From positions 744,001 to 808,000 of the forward strand of contig NZ_CP007139.1 of NCBI RefSeq assembly GCF_000724625.1: a stretch of DNA of 64,000 bases. The letters run 5' to 3'. The DNA comes from Fimbriimonas ginsengisoli Gsoil 348. Its GTDB lineage: Bacteria > Armatimonadota > Fimbriimonadia > Fimbriimonadales > Fimbriimonadaceae. Each line of letters begins with the position of its first letter. The first letter of the stretch is position 1. The translations under genes were made by a program, and so were the position numbers. Under the pieces are notes generated by a model that worked only from the letters and a program-made list of their open reading frames with translations, was not told the DNA's origin and did no database searches. Of the stretch, positions 33,263 to 42,098 are shown piece by piece.

Positions 33263-33930
33263 GTCGCTAATTTGTCCTCTCTCAGGGCCTGCAACGTTCG
33301 CTCCGCGATGTTTGTTCCGCATCCTCCGCAAGAAGATCCGTTCACTTCCACCATCGCAATACCGCCCGATTTCTGACGAAGCCCCTCGTATTTGGCCAAC
33401 AAGATCGGTGAGATCCCCTTCACCGCTTCCGGCCGGGCGGCGGTTAACCGCGCGAATTCTTGTTCGAGCGCGGTCTTGTCCAACACAGCCTGTTTCTTTC
33501 GGGCGGCAAGTCGGGTCTTTGCATCCGCGATGCGATCCTCGATCTTCTTCGCCTTGGCTTGGGCGGGGGGGACCAGCTCGAATAGCTCCAGCAGCCGCTC
33601 GTCTTCCCGGTCACGCTGTCGCTTGAGCGACTCGATCTCCCGCTCCATGTTCTCGATCTCGCGCGAGCTTGCCAGCTTGCCGCCGTACATCTCCTTAGAG
33701 AACTTCTGGAGCTTGTCTTCGATGGTCTTCTGCCGCAGCTCTAGATCGCGCTGTTCGGCGTGGAGAGCGTGGGCTTCCCCGCCGACTTCGGCAAGCAAAG
33801 TCTCCAACTGCTGAATCTCGGCCTGGATTTTCTGTCCGACATCCAGCACTCCCGCCCGCTTTCGGATCTCCACCAAACCGGTATCGATGCGGGCCAACTT
33901 CCAAAGACGCTGTAGCTCGGCCGAGGCCAT
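33214..33930 (-). CDS. Coiled-coil protein with C4-type zinc ribbon
   Basis: 238 aa. Long coiled coil over residues about 30-165 (IQQLETLLAEVGGEAHALHAEQRDLELRQKTIEDKLQKF and a second helix), then a C-terminal zinc ribbon with CGGC (NGSSCGGCGTNI) and CEAC (LATCEACHRIL). This is the zf-RING_7 / 'C4-type zinc ribbon' family found near nucleotide and RNA metabolism genes in many bacteria, with no settled role. It leads the lipoprotein and glycosyltransferase genes in a tight minus-strand run. Confidence 0.87.
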   Translation of the reverse strand: MASAELQRLWKLARIDTGLVEIRKRAGVLDVGQKIQAEIQQLETLLAEVGGEAHALHAEQRDLELRQKTIEDKLQKFSKEMYGGKLASSREIENMEREIESLKRQRDREDERLLELFELVPPAQAKAKKIEDRIADAKTRLAARKKQAVLDKTALEQEFARLTAARPEAVKGISPILLAKYEGLRQKSGGIAMVEVNGSSCGGCGTNIAERTLQALREDKLATCEACHRILYFTTGAI

Positions 33931-33946
33931 ATCCTGAGCGTACCCC

Positions 33947-34141
33947 TCAGAGGTTGCCTGAGTCGTTCTGTGCCTTCTTCAGCCGCTCGCGGGTTTCCTT
34001 GTCCTTTTCTTGAGCGGCCTTGAAGAACGCGGCGCCCATGATAGTGATCCCGATGAGGAAGAGAAACGCGATCACGATCAGCACCAATCCACCCGGGTTG
34101 TGCAAGTCGACAAATCCGGCATTCGACTCTTTCGGTCCCAT
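33947..34141 (-). CDS. Small single-span membrane protein
   Basis: 64 aa with one strongly hydrophobic helix (LVLIVIAFLFLIGITIMGAAFF) followed by a charged, helical tail (KAAQEKDKETRERLKKAQND). It lies 16 nt upstream of the zinc-ribbon gene on the same strand. Function unknown. Confidence 0.65.
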   Translation of the reverse strand: MGPKESNAGFVDLHNPGGLVLIVIAFLFLIGITIMGAAFFKAAQEKDKETRERLKKAQNDSGNL

Positions 34142-34256
34142 GTCCGTAGTGTAGCTCTCGGGGCAATTGCCGGAACGGTAAAGGTTGCACGCCTGACCTC
34201 GAGTTCTTAGCCGGTCCGGTCCGCTTTGCTTCCTCCTAAGAAACTCAGGAAAAGAT

Positions 34257-34322
34257 TGGTTGGCGACGGGCGGGACGCCCGGGGTCCGGGTGGCGGACGG
34301 GACGTCCGCGCTCCATCCGCCT
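34257..34322. repeat. Two short hairpins downstream of the KimA-like gene
   Basis: CGGGCG-N3-CGCCCG at 34267-34281 and GCGGAC-N5-GTCCGC at 34293-34309 lie just after the stop of the minus-strand permease gene. Probably a transcript-end structure. Confidence 0.6.
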
Positions 34323-34324
34323 CC

Positions 34325-36208
34325 CTATGAAAGAAAATACCGGGGGTTGGCGACGATGACTCCGGGGCGGCGGGCCATGGCTACTTTGAGCTGCTGGGCG
34401 ACGTTCTCGGCGAGGAGGCGCTGGTACCACTTGGTGCTTACCGCTTCCGCCACGATCACGGTGATGAGCATGTTCGGATTCTTGGCGCGCAGGTCGTCGA
34501 CGAAGTCGGTGAGCGGCTGGATCAAGGATCGGTACGGGGCGGGCAGTACCTCCAGCGCAACATCCGGAGCGTAGATCGCCCACTGTCGCTGCACTTCGAA
34601 GATTCCTTTTTCGTTGATCGGCACGTGCACCGCGCGGATCTCCCCTTTCATTTGCCGCGCGTACTGCAGCGCCGACAAGACTCCCCGGTGGACTCTCGGC
34701 ACTAACAACAGCGCGATATGCCCCGTCACATCCGGCGGCGGCTCCGAGACGGCGAGCTGGCGGGTGATCGAGGCGTAGCGGCGGTTGATGGCGATAAAGG
34801 TGACGTAGATCATCGGAATCAGCACCACCACGATCCAAGCCCCCTCGAGGAACTTGGTGAAACCGATGATGACGGTCACCACGAAGCAGAGCGTCGCACC
34901 GATTCCGTTGATCACTGCACTCCGGAGCCAGCCCGGCCGCCTCTCCTTATGCCAGTGCACCACCATGCCCACCTGAGACAAGGTGAACGCCGTAAAGACC
35001 CCGACCGCGTAAAGCGGCAGCAAGCTGTCGAGCTGACCGTTGAACACCACCACCAGGGCCGCCGCCGCGATAGCCAGGACGACGATGCCGTTGTGGAAGA
35101 CGAGCTTGTCCCCCAGTCTTGCGAGGTACCGCGGAAGGTAACCGTCACGGGCAATGAGGCTCGCCAGCCGCGGAAAGTCCGCAAAGGCGGTATTCGCGGC
35201 GAGAATCAGGATGAGCGCCACGAAGATCAGGAGCGTGTAGAACCCGACGCTGTTTTGGCCGAAGGCAAAGGCCGCCACCTGGGCCGTCAGGGTGAGGTAC
35301 TTGGGGCTGTTGCTCTCGTGGATCGAGAAGTGAGCGTAATGTTCCGGGAGGTGGAGGGCGACGTAACCGAGCCCGAGGAACAGGAACGCGAGGAGGCACG
35401 ACATGATCGTGAGAGTCTTCGCGGCATTCTTGCTCTCCGGCGCCTTGAACGCCTGGACGCCATTGCTCACCGCCTCGATACCGGTAAGGGCGGCGCATCC
35501 AGCCGAGAAGGCACGGAGGACGATGAACCACCGCATCGCATTCGCTTCTTTACCGATGAGGTCGCTCTCGACATGAAACGGGATCACGGGTGTGTGACCG
35601 AGTGCCCACGCGCCGGCCACGATCACAGCCGCCATCGCGAGCACGAACCCGTAGGTGGGGATCGCAAACAGCGTTCCCGACTCCTTCAACCCGCGCAGGT
35701 TGGCGAAGGCGACGATCGCGATGCACAGGATCGATAGCGTTACCGTGGCGTCCGGTACGTGCTGCCGGATGGTCGGGAACGCCGACAAAATCGCCGCCAC
35801 CCCGGCGGCGACCGAGACGGCAACCGTCAGGATGTAGTCGATCAGCAACGCCGCCGCCGCGACGAGGCCCGGGCCGGCGCCAAGGTTTTCGGAAGCGACG
35901 ATGTACGAACCGCCCCCGCTAGGATAGGCGTGGATCGTCTGCCGGTACGACATGCTGACGAACGCGATCAGCGCCACGATCGCCAACGAGATCCAGATCT
36001 GCAGATGCAGCGCGGACGTCGATAGGTAGATCAGGATCAGCATGATCGCCTCGGTGGCGTACGCCACTGAGCTGAGCGCATCGGAGCTGAAGACCGGCAG
36101 GCCCAGGAACGGCGATAGCCGCTCGTGATGGGCTCGAGAATTTGGAATCGGCGCCCCGAGGAGGGCGCGGCGCAAGCGCTGTCGAACTGACGGGCGAGGT
36201 TCGCTCAT
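34325..36208 (-). CDS. kimA: KimA-like potassium/amino-acid-polyamine-family permease
   Basis: 627 aa with about 12 TM helices and a C-terminal cytosolic universal-stress-like domain (about 500-620). Signature GLPVFSSDALSSVAYATEAIMLILI matches the KimA (formerly YdaO) group of APC transporters, as does the length (Bacillus KimA is 607 aa). KimA is a high-affinity, proton-coupled K+ importer. Next to kdpFABC and with a shared operator upstream, a K+ role here is likely. The gene lies downstream of kdpC on the same strand, but its own motif at 36299-36316 suggests a separate promoter. Other APC substrates cannot be fully excluded. Confidence 0.82.
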   Translation of the reverse strand: MSEPRPSVRQRLRRALLGAPIPNSRAHHERLSPFLGLPVFSSDALSSVAYATEAIMLILIYLSTSALHLQIWISLAIVALIAFVSMSYRQTIHAYPSGGGSYIVASENLGAGPGLVAAAALLIDYILTVAVSVAAGVAAILSAFPTIRQHVPDATVTLSILCIAIVAFANLRGLKESGTLFAIPTYGFVLAMAAVIVAGAWALGHTPVIPFHVESDLIGKEANAMRWFIVLRAFSAGCAALTGIEAVSNGVQAFKAPESKNAAKTLTIMSCLLAFLFLGLGYVALHLPEHYAHFSIHESNSPKYLTLTAQVAAFAFGQNSVGFYTLLIFVALILILAANTAFADFPRLASLIARDGYLPRYLARLGDKLVFHNGIVVLAIAAAALVVVFNGQLDSLLPLYAVGVFTAFTLSQVGMVVHWHKERRPGWLRSAVINGIGATLCFVVTVIIGFTKFLEGAWIVVVLIPMIYVTFIAINRRYASITRQLAVSEPPPDVTGHIALLLVPRVHRGVLSALQYARQMKGEIRAVHVPINEKGIFEVQRQWAIYAPDVALEVLPAPYRSLIQPLTDFVDDLRAKNPNMLITVIVAEAVSTKWYQRLLAENVAQQLKVAMARRPGVIVANPRYFLS

Positions 36209-36298
36209 AACATGCGCGGCATCGACACTTACGGAACGTCGTCGGTCCGCCGTTCGAGCGCGCTATAGAAAGGATGAATGCTCCCGATTGGCGTTAGC

Positions 36299-36316
36299 GT
36301 AAGGATTTCATAAGGA
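36299..36316 (-). promoter_or_regulatory. Proposed KdpE operator, copy A (kimA)
   Basis: Plus-strand GTAAGGA-N4-ATAAGGA, a direct repeat with 11-bp period (one DNA turn). It overlaps the kdpC stop and lies about 90 nt before the kimA start. Identical half-sites and spacing occur at 42078-42095. Direct repeats one turn apart are how OmpR/PhoB-type regulators such as KdpE usually bind. Confidence 0.65.
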
Positions 36317-36937
36317 TTGCTTCCCATCCAGCGCCAGGTTTAGCTTGAGCACGTTCACCGCCGGTTCGCCAAAAAAGCCGAGGAAGCGCGAATCCGTGTT
36401 CTCGTCGACCAGGCGGCGGACCTCTTCCACTTGCATCTTTCTCGATTTCGCCACTCGGGCCGCCTGGAGGTAGGCGTTCGCGGGGCTGATGTGGGGGTCG
36501 AGGCCGCTGGCGCTCCGGGTTGCCGCGTCGGCCGGGATCTCGGCATCTACCGGAAGTCCGTTCTCTTCCCGATACGCCTTCGCCAGATCCTTGATCCCGT
36601 CGAAATTTCCGGGGTCGTCCTTACCGTCCGCCGTCTTTTTGTGGATGCCGTTCACGAGCTTGTCGCTCGTCGGTCCCAGGTTGGTTCCGGACGAGTTGTT
36701 GGCATCGTAGCCGCTACCGGCCGCCGAGGGGCGGGGGTGGAAATATTCCGGCTTCGTGAAGTTCTGGCCGATTAACGTTGAGCCGACGACTTGGCCGTTC
36801 CGGACGATCAGGCTGCCGTCCGCCTTGTCCCTGAGCCCCGGAACTTGGCCGATCCCGTACATCAAGAGCGGGAACCCAAGGCCCGTGAAAACCACGAACA
36901 AGAAGGTCAATACGATTACGGGTCGAAGATGATTCAT
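36308..36937 (-). CDS. kdpC: Potassium-transporting ATPase subunit C
   Basis: 209 aa from the ATG at 36937. One N-terminal TM helix (VIVLTFLFVVFTGLGFPLLMYGIGQ), then the KdpC ectodomain: GSLIVRNGQVVGSTLIGQNFTKPEYFHPRPSAAG, PADAATRSASGLDPHISPANAYLQAARVA and the terminal block LGFFGEPAVNVLKLNLAL. KdpC stabilises the KdpFABC complex and raises K+ affinity. It starts 13 nt after the kdpB stop, so both are on one transcript. Confidence 0.95.
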   Translation of the reverse strand: MNHLRPVIVLTFLFVVFTGLGFPLLMYGIGQVPGLRDKADGSLIVRNGQVVGSTLIGQNFTKPEYFHPRPSAAGSGYDANNSSGTNLGPTSDKLVNGIHKKTADGKDDPGNFDGIKDLAKAYREENGLPVDAEIPADAATRSASGLDPHISPANAYLQAARVAKSRKMQVEEVRRLVDENTDSRFLGFFGEPAVNVLKLNLALDGKQSL

Positions 36938-36950
36938 CTGAGTTGGTGCC

Positions 36951-39059
36951 TTAGGCAAGGTGGAGGGCCACAAGGATCCGGTCGATGATCCAGATTCCAG
37001 GGAACGGGACGACGATTCCGCCCAAGCCGTAAATCAGTAGGTTGCGGCGAAGAATTTGCGCGGCATTCGCGGGGGTGTACTTCACGCCTCGCAGAGCGAG
37101 CGGGATCAGCGCGACGATGATCAGGGCATTGAAAATCACCGCCGCCAGGATCGCGCTCTGTGGGTTCGAGAGGCCGATGATGTTGAGCGCCTTCAACTGA
37201 GGGTAAGTCACGATGAACATCGCGGGAATGATCGCGAAGTACTTCGCCACATCGTTCGCGATCGAGAACGTGGTGAGCGATCCTCGAGTCATCAGGAGCT
37301 GCTTGCCGATCTCCACGACCTCGATCAGCTTTGTCGGGTTGGAGTCGAGATCGACCATGTTTCCCGCCTCTTTGGCCGCCTGCGTGCCGGTGTTCATCGC
37401 CACTCCGACGTCGGCCTGGGCGAGCGCGGGAGCATCGTTGGTCCCGTCCCCGGTCATCGCTACGAGGCGCCCGCCCGCTTGTTCCTGCCGGATGTACGCG
37501 AGCTTCTGCTCGGGGGTCGCTTCGGCGAGGAAATCGTCAACCCCGGCTTCCGCAGCGATGGAGGCGGCCGTGAGAGGGTTGTCCCCCGTGATCATCACCG
37601 TCTTGATCCCCATCGATCGAAGCTGATCGAACCGCTGCTTCATCCCACCCTTAACGATGTCCTTGAGCTGAACCACACCGAGAATGCGAGCGCCGTCGGC
37701 CACCACGAGCGGGGTTCCGCCTCCCTTGGCAACCTCGTCCACTTTCGCCTGCACCGCATCCGGCATCGAACCGCCCGTCTCGATGGCGAACCTCTTCACG
37801 GATTCGGCTGCCCCTTTTCGTACCTCGCGCCCGCCCACGTTCACGCCCGACATTCGGGTCTGGGCGGTGAACGGAACGAACTCCATCCCTTCGGCGTGCC
37901 GCTCGCGGATGTTGTGCCGCTCCTTGGCCAGAACGACGATGGAGCGCCCCTCCGGAGTTTCGTCGGCCAGCGACGAGAGTTGGGCCGCATCCGCAAGCTC
38001 GGCGTCCGTCACTCCTGGCGCGGGGAAGAAGGCGGTCGCCTGCCGGTTGCCGATGGTGATGGTGCCAGTCTTATCGAGCAAGAGCGTGTTGACGTCTCCC
38101 GCCGCCTCGACCGCCTTGCCGCTCATCGCAAGCACGTTGTGTTGCATCACCCGGTCCATGCCGGCGATGCCGATCGCGCTCAACAATCCGCCGATCGTGG
38201 TCGGGATTAGGCACACGAGGAGGGCGACCATGACGGTAATCGTGGGTACCGATCCTTGGCCCGCCTGGTCAACCGAGAAGTGCGCGAAAGGTAGAAGAGT
38301 GACGGTGGCGAAGAGGAAGACGATGGTCAGGCCCGCCAAGAGGATCGACAGGGCGATCTCGTTCGGCGTCTTCTGGCGCTGGGCCCCTTCCACGAGAGCG
38401 ATCATCCGGTCGAGGAACGACTCGCCAGGGTTGGCGGTGACCCGGACGACGATTCGATCGGAAAGTACGCGCGTGCCGCCAGTTACGGCGCTTCGATCTC
38501 CGCCCGATTCCCGAATGACCGGCGCCGACTCTCCAGTAATTGCAGATTCGTCGACCGAAGCGATCCCCTCCACGATCTCGCCGTCGGCCGGAATTTGGTC
38601 GTTCGTTTCGCAGACAAACAGGTCGCCGCGCCTCAGATTGGGCGCCGGGACCAGCTCTTCGCGACTTCCACTCAGCTTGCGCGCCATCGTGTTGGTACGG
38701 GCTTTTCGGAGCGAGTCGGCCTGCGCCTTCCCCCGCCCTTCCGCCATTGCCTCGGCAAAGTTGGCGAACAGCACCGTGAACCAGAGCCAAACCGAGATCT
38801 GCCCCGAAAACCCCGCGTTCCCGGTGTGGGTGACGAGGTCCCGGATAAAGAAGTAAGTCGTAACGACGCTGCCGACCTCGACGACAAACATCACCGGGTT
38901 CTTCGCAACCAGCCGCGGATCGAGCTTGAAGAACGATTCTTTCACCGCTCGGCGCAGGATGGTTGGGTCAAAGAGGCTGCGCGGCCCGTTCTTAGGCCGA
39001 TTAGTTTCCGGACTTGGAGCCGGCGAGGAGCCGGCTTGGGGGGTTAGAAGAGTAGCCAT
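36951..39059 (-). CDS. kdpB: Potassium-transporting P-type ATPase subunit B
   Basis: 702 aa. P-type ATPase: actuator motif TGES at 175-178 (the serine that is phosphorylated in E. coli KdpB to switch the pump off is the Ser here), phosphorylation motif DKTGT at 329-333 with catalytic Asp329, and hinge [13 protein letters not shown]-terminus is long and Pro/Ser-rich (about 30 residues before DPTILRRAV). It hydrolyses ATP to drive K+ uptake. Unusually, its start is separated from kdpA by about 695 bp. Confidence 0.97.
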   Translation of the reverse strand: MATLLTPQAGSSPAPSPETNRPKNGPRSLFDPTILRRAVKESFFKLDPRLVAKNPVMFVVEVGSVVTTYFFIRDLVTHTGNAGFSGQISVWLWFTVLFANFAEAMAEGRGKAQADSLRKARTNTMARKLSGSREELVPAPNLRRGDLFVCETNDQIPADGEIVEGIASVDESAITGESAPVIRESGGDRSAVTGGTRVLSDRIVVRVTANPGESFLDRMIALVEGAQRQKTPNEIALSILLAGLTIVFLFATVTLLPFAHFSVDQAGQGSVPTITVMVALLVCLIPTTIGGLLSAIGIAGMDRVMQHNVLAMSGKAVEAAGDVNTLLLDKTGTITIGNRQATAFFPAPGVTDAELADAAQLSSLADETPEGRSIVVLAKERHNIRERHAEGMEFVPFTAQTRMSGVNVGGREVRKGAAESVKRFAIETGGSMPDAVQAKVDEVAKGGGTPLVVADGARILGVVQLKDIVKGGMKQRFDQLRSMGIKTVMITGDNPLTAASIAAEAGVDDFLAEATPEQKLAYIRQEQAGGRLVAMTGDGTNDAPALAQADVGVAMNTGTQAAKEAGNMVDLDSNPTKLIEVVEIGKQLLMTRGSLTTFSIANDVAKYFAIIPAMFIVTYPQLKALNIIGLSNPQSAILAAVIFNALIIVALIPLALRGVKYTPANAAQILRRNLLIYGLGGIVVPFPGIWIIDRILVALHLA

Positions 39060-39754
39060 TTATTAGCTCCAATCGGGCGGAAGGGATTCACCTGCCCCAG
39101 ACGTGAAATCGCCGTGTGGGCTCGCAAGGCCCTTCGATCGGTTAAGCCGCCTCCTTCCGACCTCGGAGAGGTCGCAGAAATTTGACCCGCGTCAGCAGAC
39201 CCGGGGTAAGGAGCCGCCACCTTAACCCGACCTCCGAGGCGCTTGCCCTTACCCACGTCTTGGATCAAGGCACGAACCTCCATCCTGCGCCTGGTACCTG
39301 TCACGTCATGACGAACTTTGCCGCTCCAGACACCTGGGTCCAAAGTGCTTGGCCCTAGTGGCCACCTGCCGGATTCGGGAACAGAGGTTTCGCTCAGTGG
39401 AACCCTCTCCCTCGCACCTGAGGGGGAGGGCAGGGTGGGGGAGCGCTCAACACGTCCCAGTCCTTTGAATAAACACCTTGTATTCAACGGACTTGTGGCA
39501 GGAATCGTCCACCCCCTCCCCTGCCCTCCCCCGCCTTGGCGGGGGAGGGTTCTCGCTGGCCAAACCCTTATCCCATCTTGCGGAAGGTTGCCGATCTAGA
39601 TCCTGCCGAACCGGACACGAGGACCGAAGATGTGGATAAGGACAAGCTCGAAGGTGGTCGCAAAATGCTGGCGAAAAGTCTCCCGTGTATCCGGTCGACG
39701 AAAAGTCACCAATGTTGAACGTCCGAGATCCATAATGGACGCTTAAGTAATATT
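39060..39754 (-). other. 695-bp spacer between kdpA and kdpB with palindromic elements
   Basis: No gene with coding character. It holds a composite inverted repeat at about 39400-39555: GC-rich arms (CCCTCTCCCTCGCACCTGAGGGGGAGGG and the mirror GGGGGAGGGCAGGG/CCCTGCCCTCCCCC) around a TTGAATA-N10-TATTCAA core at 39463-39486. Close to kdpB, on the coding strand, GGTGAATC, CTTCCGCCCGA and AGCTAA occur in order (39063-39092); these resemble blocks of the c-di-AMP (ydaO) riboswitch but lack the rest of its structure. A single ATAAGGA half-site is at 39636-39642. Confidence 0.7.
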
Positions 39755-41650
39755 TCACTGAGTCTTCATCTCCTTCATCTGGAAGTGCTCAACGATCGGC
39801 CCCAGGGAGAGCGCCGGGAAGTAGCTGAGAACGTTGACGATCACGACCACACCCACGAGCAGGGCTACAAAGGTTCCTCCATCGGTGGGGAAGGTTCCGG
39901 CCGACATCGGCACCGTCTTCTTCCGCGCCATGCTTCCCGCAATAGCCAACAGCGGAACGATCATCAAGAATCGGCCGACGAGCAAGGCGATGCCGATCGT
40001 CGTGTTGTAGTGCGGCGTGTTCGCCGTGATTCCCGCGAACGCCGAGCCGTTGTTGCCGGTCGCGGAAGCGTAGGTGTAGAGAATCTCGCTGAAGCCGTGT
40101 GAACCGGAGTTGTTCAAGTTGTTCCGGGTCGATCCATAGTAGGTGTCGGTTGCGTTGCCGTAGGCCGTTGCCGGCCAAGCGTTCCAGTTAGCGACGGCCG
40201 GCAGCTTCGCTAGATCCGCCGGCTTCTTGGGGTCGACGGACACGGAGACGTACCGGTCTTTGGCCGCAGGATCGGTGGTCGTCGCATAGTTCGAGTTGGC
40301 GCTGATCGCCGTCCAAAGAAGGAGGTTTCCGGCGAGGACGAGGGTGGCGAGCATGGCCATTTGCACTTCGAACTTGCCGATCTTCTTTCCGAGATACTCG
40401 GGGGTTCTTCCCACCATGAGACCGGCGATGAACACCGCGATGACAGCGAACATCAACATTCCGTAGAGCCCCGCGCCGACGCCGCCGAAAATGACCTCGC
40501 CGGACATCATGTTGAAGATCGGCACCATCCCACCCAACGGGGTGTAGGAGTCGTGCATCGAATTCACGGCGCCGCAGCTCGCGTCGGTGGTGACGGTAGC
40601 GAAGAGCGCGGAAGCGCTGATGCCATAGCGGACCTCCTTTCCTTCCATGTTCCCACCCGGCTGAGTGGCAGTGGCACCGGTCTGGATATGAGCGGCTCGC
40701 AGGTGGTCGGTCCCCCCTTGCTCGGCCGAAATGCAGGCGAACGCGCCCGCCAGGAACAGCACGGACATTGCGCCGAACACCGCCCACCCCTGCTTGACAT
40801 TCCCTACCATGCGGCCGAAGGTGTACGTCAGAGCGGCCGGGATGCAAAAGATCAGTAGGATTTGAAGCAGGTTTGACGCGTTACTCGGATTCTCGAAAGG
40901 ATGGGCGGAGTTAGCGTTGAAGAAGCCTCCTCCGTTCGTACCCAGCATCTTGATGACCTCTTGCGAGGCGACGGGGCCCATCGCGATCGTCTGCGCCGTC
41001 CCTTCTACGGTCTTAATGGCCATCGGCGCTGCAAAGTTTTGCGGCGTGCCGAGTCCGATCATCACCACCCCGGCGACTACGCAGATCGGCAAGAGCACGT
41101 ACAAGGTCGCTCGGACCGTGTCAGCCCAGAAATTGCCAATTCCGTTGGCGCTTTTCCGAGCAAAGCCGCGAACGAGCGCAATCGCGATCGCCATTCCCAC
41201 CGCCGCCGAGGCCCAGTTATGGATGGCGAGCGCCACCATGTTCGACCAATAGTTGACGGTGACTTCCGGGCTGTAAGATTGCCAGTTGGTGTTCGTACCG
41301 AAACTGTTCGCCGTATTGAATGCCAGGTGCGGCGGCATCTGAGCGCCATCGAATTTCTGCGGATTGAGGATCGCCGGGGCGAACCCCTGCAAGCGAAGCG
41401 CCGCATAGGTGAAGAGGATAGAGACCGCGCTGAACAGCAGCATGGCGACTGCGTAGGTCGTCCACTTCATGTCGTCTTCCGGACGGACGCCGAGCAGGCG
41501 ATACCAATGCCTTTCGAGTGGCCCGAAGATGGACGACAAGAATGTCCGCTCGCCATCGAAAACCTTCTGCATGTAAATGCCGAGCGGCTTCGTGACGAGG
41601 ACGATCATCGCAAAGAAAACAAGAACCTGCAGCGTGCCCAAAATGGTCAT
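39755..41650 (-). CDS. kdpA: Potassium-transporting ATPase subunit A
   Basis: 631 aa; E. coli KdpA is 557. The K+-channel-like subunit with selectivity loops HLAFNTANSFGTNTNWQSY and LGTNGGGFFNANSAHPFENP (238-255), plus the late GFSEILYTYASATGNNGSAFAGI loop. The extra length is explained mainly by an insert of about 60 residues at 452-512, rich in Ala/Asn/Tyr, in an external loop just before that last filter loop. Position and sequence are intact otherwise, so function is likely retained. The start follows the kdpF stop by 1 nt, so kdpF-kdpA are coupled. Confidence 0.96.
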   Translation of the reverse strand: MTILGTLQVLVFFAMIVLVTKPLGIYMQKVFDGERTFLSSIFGPLERHWYRLLGVRPEDDMKWTTYAVAMLLFSAVSILFTYAALRLQGFAPAILNPQKFDGAQMPPHLAFNTANSFGTNTNWQSYSPEVTVNYWSNMVALAIHNWASAAVGMAIAIALVRGFARKSANGIGNFWADTVRATLYVLLPICVVAGVVMIGLGTPQNFAAPMAIKTVEGTAQTIAMGPVASQEVIKMLGTNGGGFFNANSAHPFENPSNASNLLQILLIFCIPAALTYTFGRMVGNVKQGWAVFGAMSVLFLAGAFACISAEQGGTDHLRAAHIQTGATATQPGGNMEGKEVRYGISASALFATVTTDASCGAVNSMHDSYTPLGGMVPIFNMMSGEVIFGGVGAGLYGMLMFAVIAVFIAGLMVGRTPEYLGKKIGKFEVQMAMLATLVLAGNLLLWTAISANSNYATTTDPAAKDRYVSVSVDPKKPADLAKLPAVANWNAWPATAYGNATDTYYGSTRNNLNNSGSHGFSEILYTYASATGNNGSAFAGITANTPHYNTTIGIALLVGRFLMIVPLLAIAGSMARKKTVPMSAGTFPTDGGTFVALLVGVVVIVNVLSYFPALSLGPIVEHFQMKEMKTQ

Positions 41651-41651
41651 T

Positions 41652-41738
41652 TCAGAACTTCTCCGGCTTCAATAGGGCGTAGAGCAGGTAGATGAGGAGC
41701 AGCAGAGATACCGCCCCCGTCCAGACGTAGTCACTCAT
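41652..41738 (-). CDS. kdpF: Potassium-transporting ATPase subunit F
   Basis: 28 aa: one TM helix and a short positively charged end (YVWTGAVSLLLLIYLLYALLKPEKF). Size, position directly before kdpA and the LLKPE(K/R)F end identify KdpF, the small lipid-like subunit that stabilises the Kdp complex. It lies below usual gene-length cut-offs. Its start overlaps the end of the tiny ORF upstream. Confidence 0.93.
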   Translation of the reverse strand: MSDYVWTGAVSLLLLIYLLYALLKPEKF

Positions 41739-41835
41739 CTTTGTTGGCCCCTAATAGGCGGTCGCATCCGCGTACGTACGCGACGGAGATGGCGAAAAAG
41801 GCGATCGTAATTCCGAGGTAAAGAAGGTCGAGCAT
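41731..41835 (-). CDS. Tiny membrane protein upstream of kdpF (34 aa)
   Basis: 34 aa from the ATG at 41835: MLDLLYLGITIAFF then AISVAYVRGCDRLLG and a charged end (ANKDE). One TM helix followed by the GCDRL motif. Its stop overlaps the kdpF start by 8 nt (ATGAGTGA), so it is translated in series with kdpF. From memory, short frames of the style '...FFA-x-(A/S)-x-AYVRGCDRL' sit before kdpF in various bacteria; I am not aware of an assigned function. It may be an assembly or regulatory peptide. Confidence 0.82.
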   Translation of the reverse strand: MLDLLYLGITIAFFAISVAYVRGCDRLLGANKDE

Positions 41836-41839
41836 GGAT

Positions 41840-42016
41840 TTATTCCCTCGCTAATGGCTCAACTCGGCGGTCATGCCGCCAAGTGGGATCGTCGCAGCTA
41901 AATATCCAACCGCGAAAGCTTCTCCGGCTCGTGCCCGGTAGCCGGCATCCGATTAGCCAAAGAACGAAGTAGCCAACCCCCGCCGCCGCGAACGCCAAGA
42001 AAGTGGTGTCCAACAT
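41840..42016 (-). CDS. Second small membrane ORF, first of the kdp structural operon (58 aa)
   Basis: 58 aa from the ATG at 42016, which has GAGGT six bases upstream. One TM helix (MLDTTFLAFAAAGVGYFVL, then WLIGCRL), followed by a polar, Arg-rich tail. It starts with MLD and has a GC(D)RL-like element after its TM helix as does the 34-aa peptide downstream, hinting at a diverged duplicate. The next start is 4 nt after its stop. It has not been checked against any database. Confidence 0.62.
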   Translation of the reverse strand: MLDTTFLAFAAAGVGYFVLWLIGCRLPGTSRRSFRGWIFSCDDPTWRHDRRVEPLARE

Positions 42017-42077
42017 CACTAACCTCGATGGTGCGATTTGGAGGAATCAAGGAGGCGTTAGGGGAATGGGGATGGGC

Positions 42078-42095
42078 GTAAGGATTAAATAAGGA
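42078..42095 (-). promoter_or_regulatory. Proposed KdpE operator, copy B (kdpFABC operon)
   Basis: Plus-strand GTAAGGA-N4-ATAAGGA, identical in both half-sites and spacing to copy A. It lies 62 nt before the first small ORF of the operon, next to the hairpin cluster. Read on the coding strand it is TCCTTAT-N4-TCCTTACGC. Confidence 0.72.
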
Positions 42096-42098
42096 AGC

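Noticed and set aside
37056-38210. 384-codon frame antisense to kdpB, and similar long antisense frames at 8826-9923 and 54346-55458
   Set aside because: Shadow frames of certain genes; high G+C leaves opposite strands open.
39063-39300. Canonical c-di-AMP (ydaO) riboswitch before kdpB
   Set aside because: Three short blocks match in order but spacing and the 5' half do not; kept only as a question in the spacer finding.
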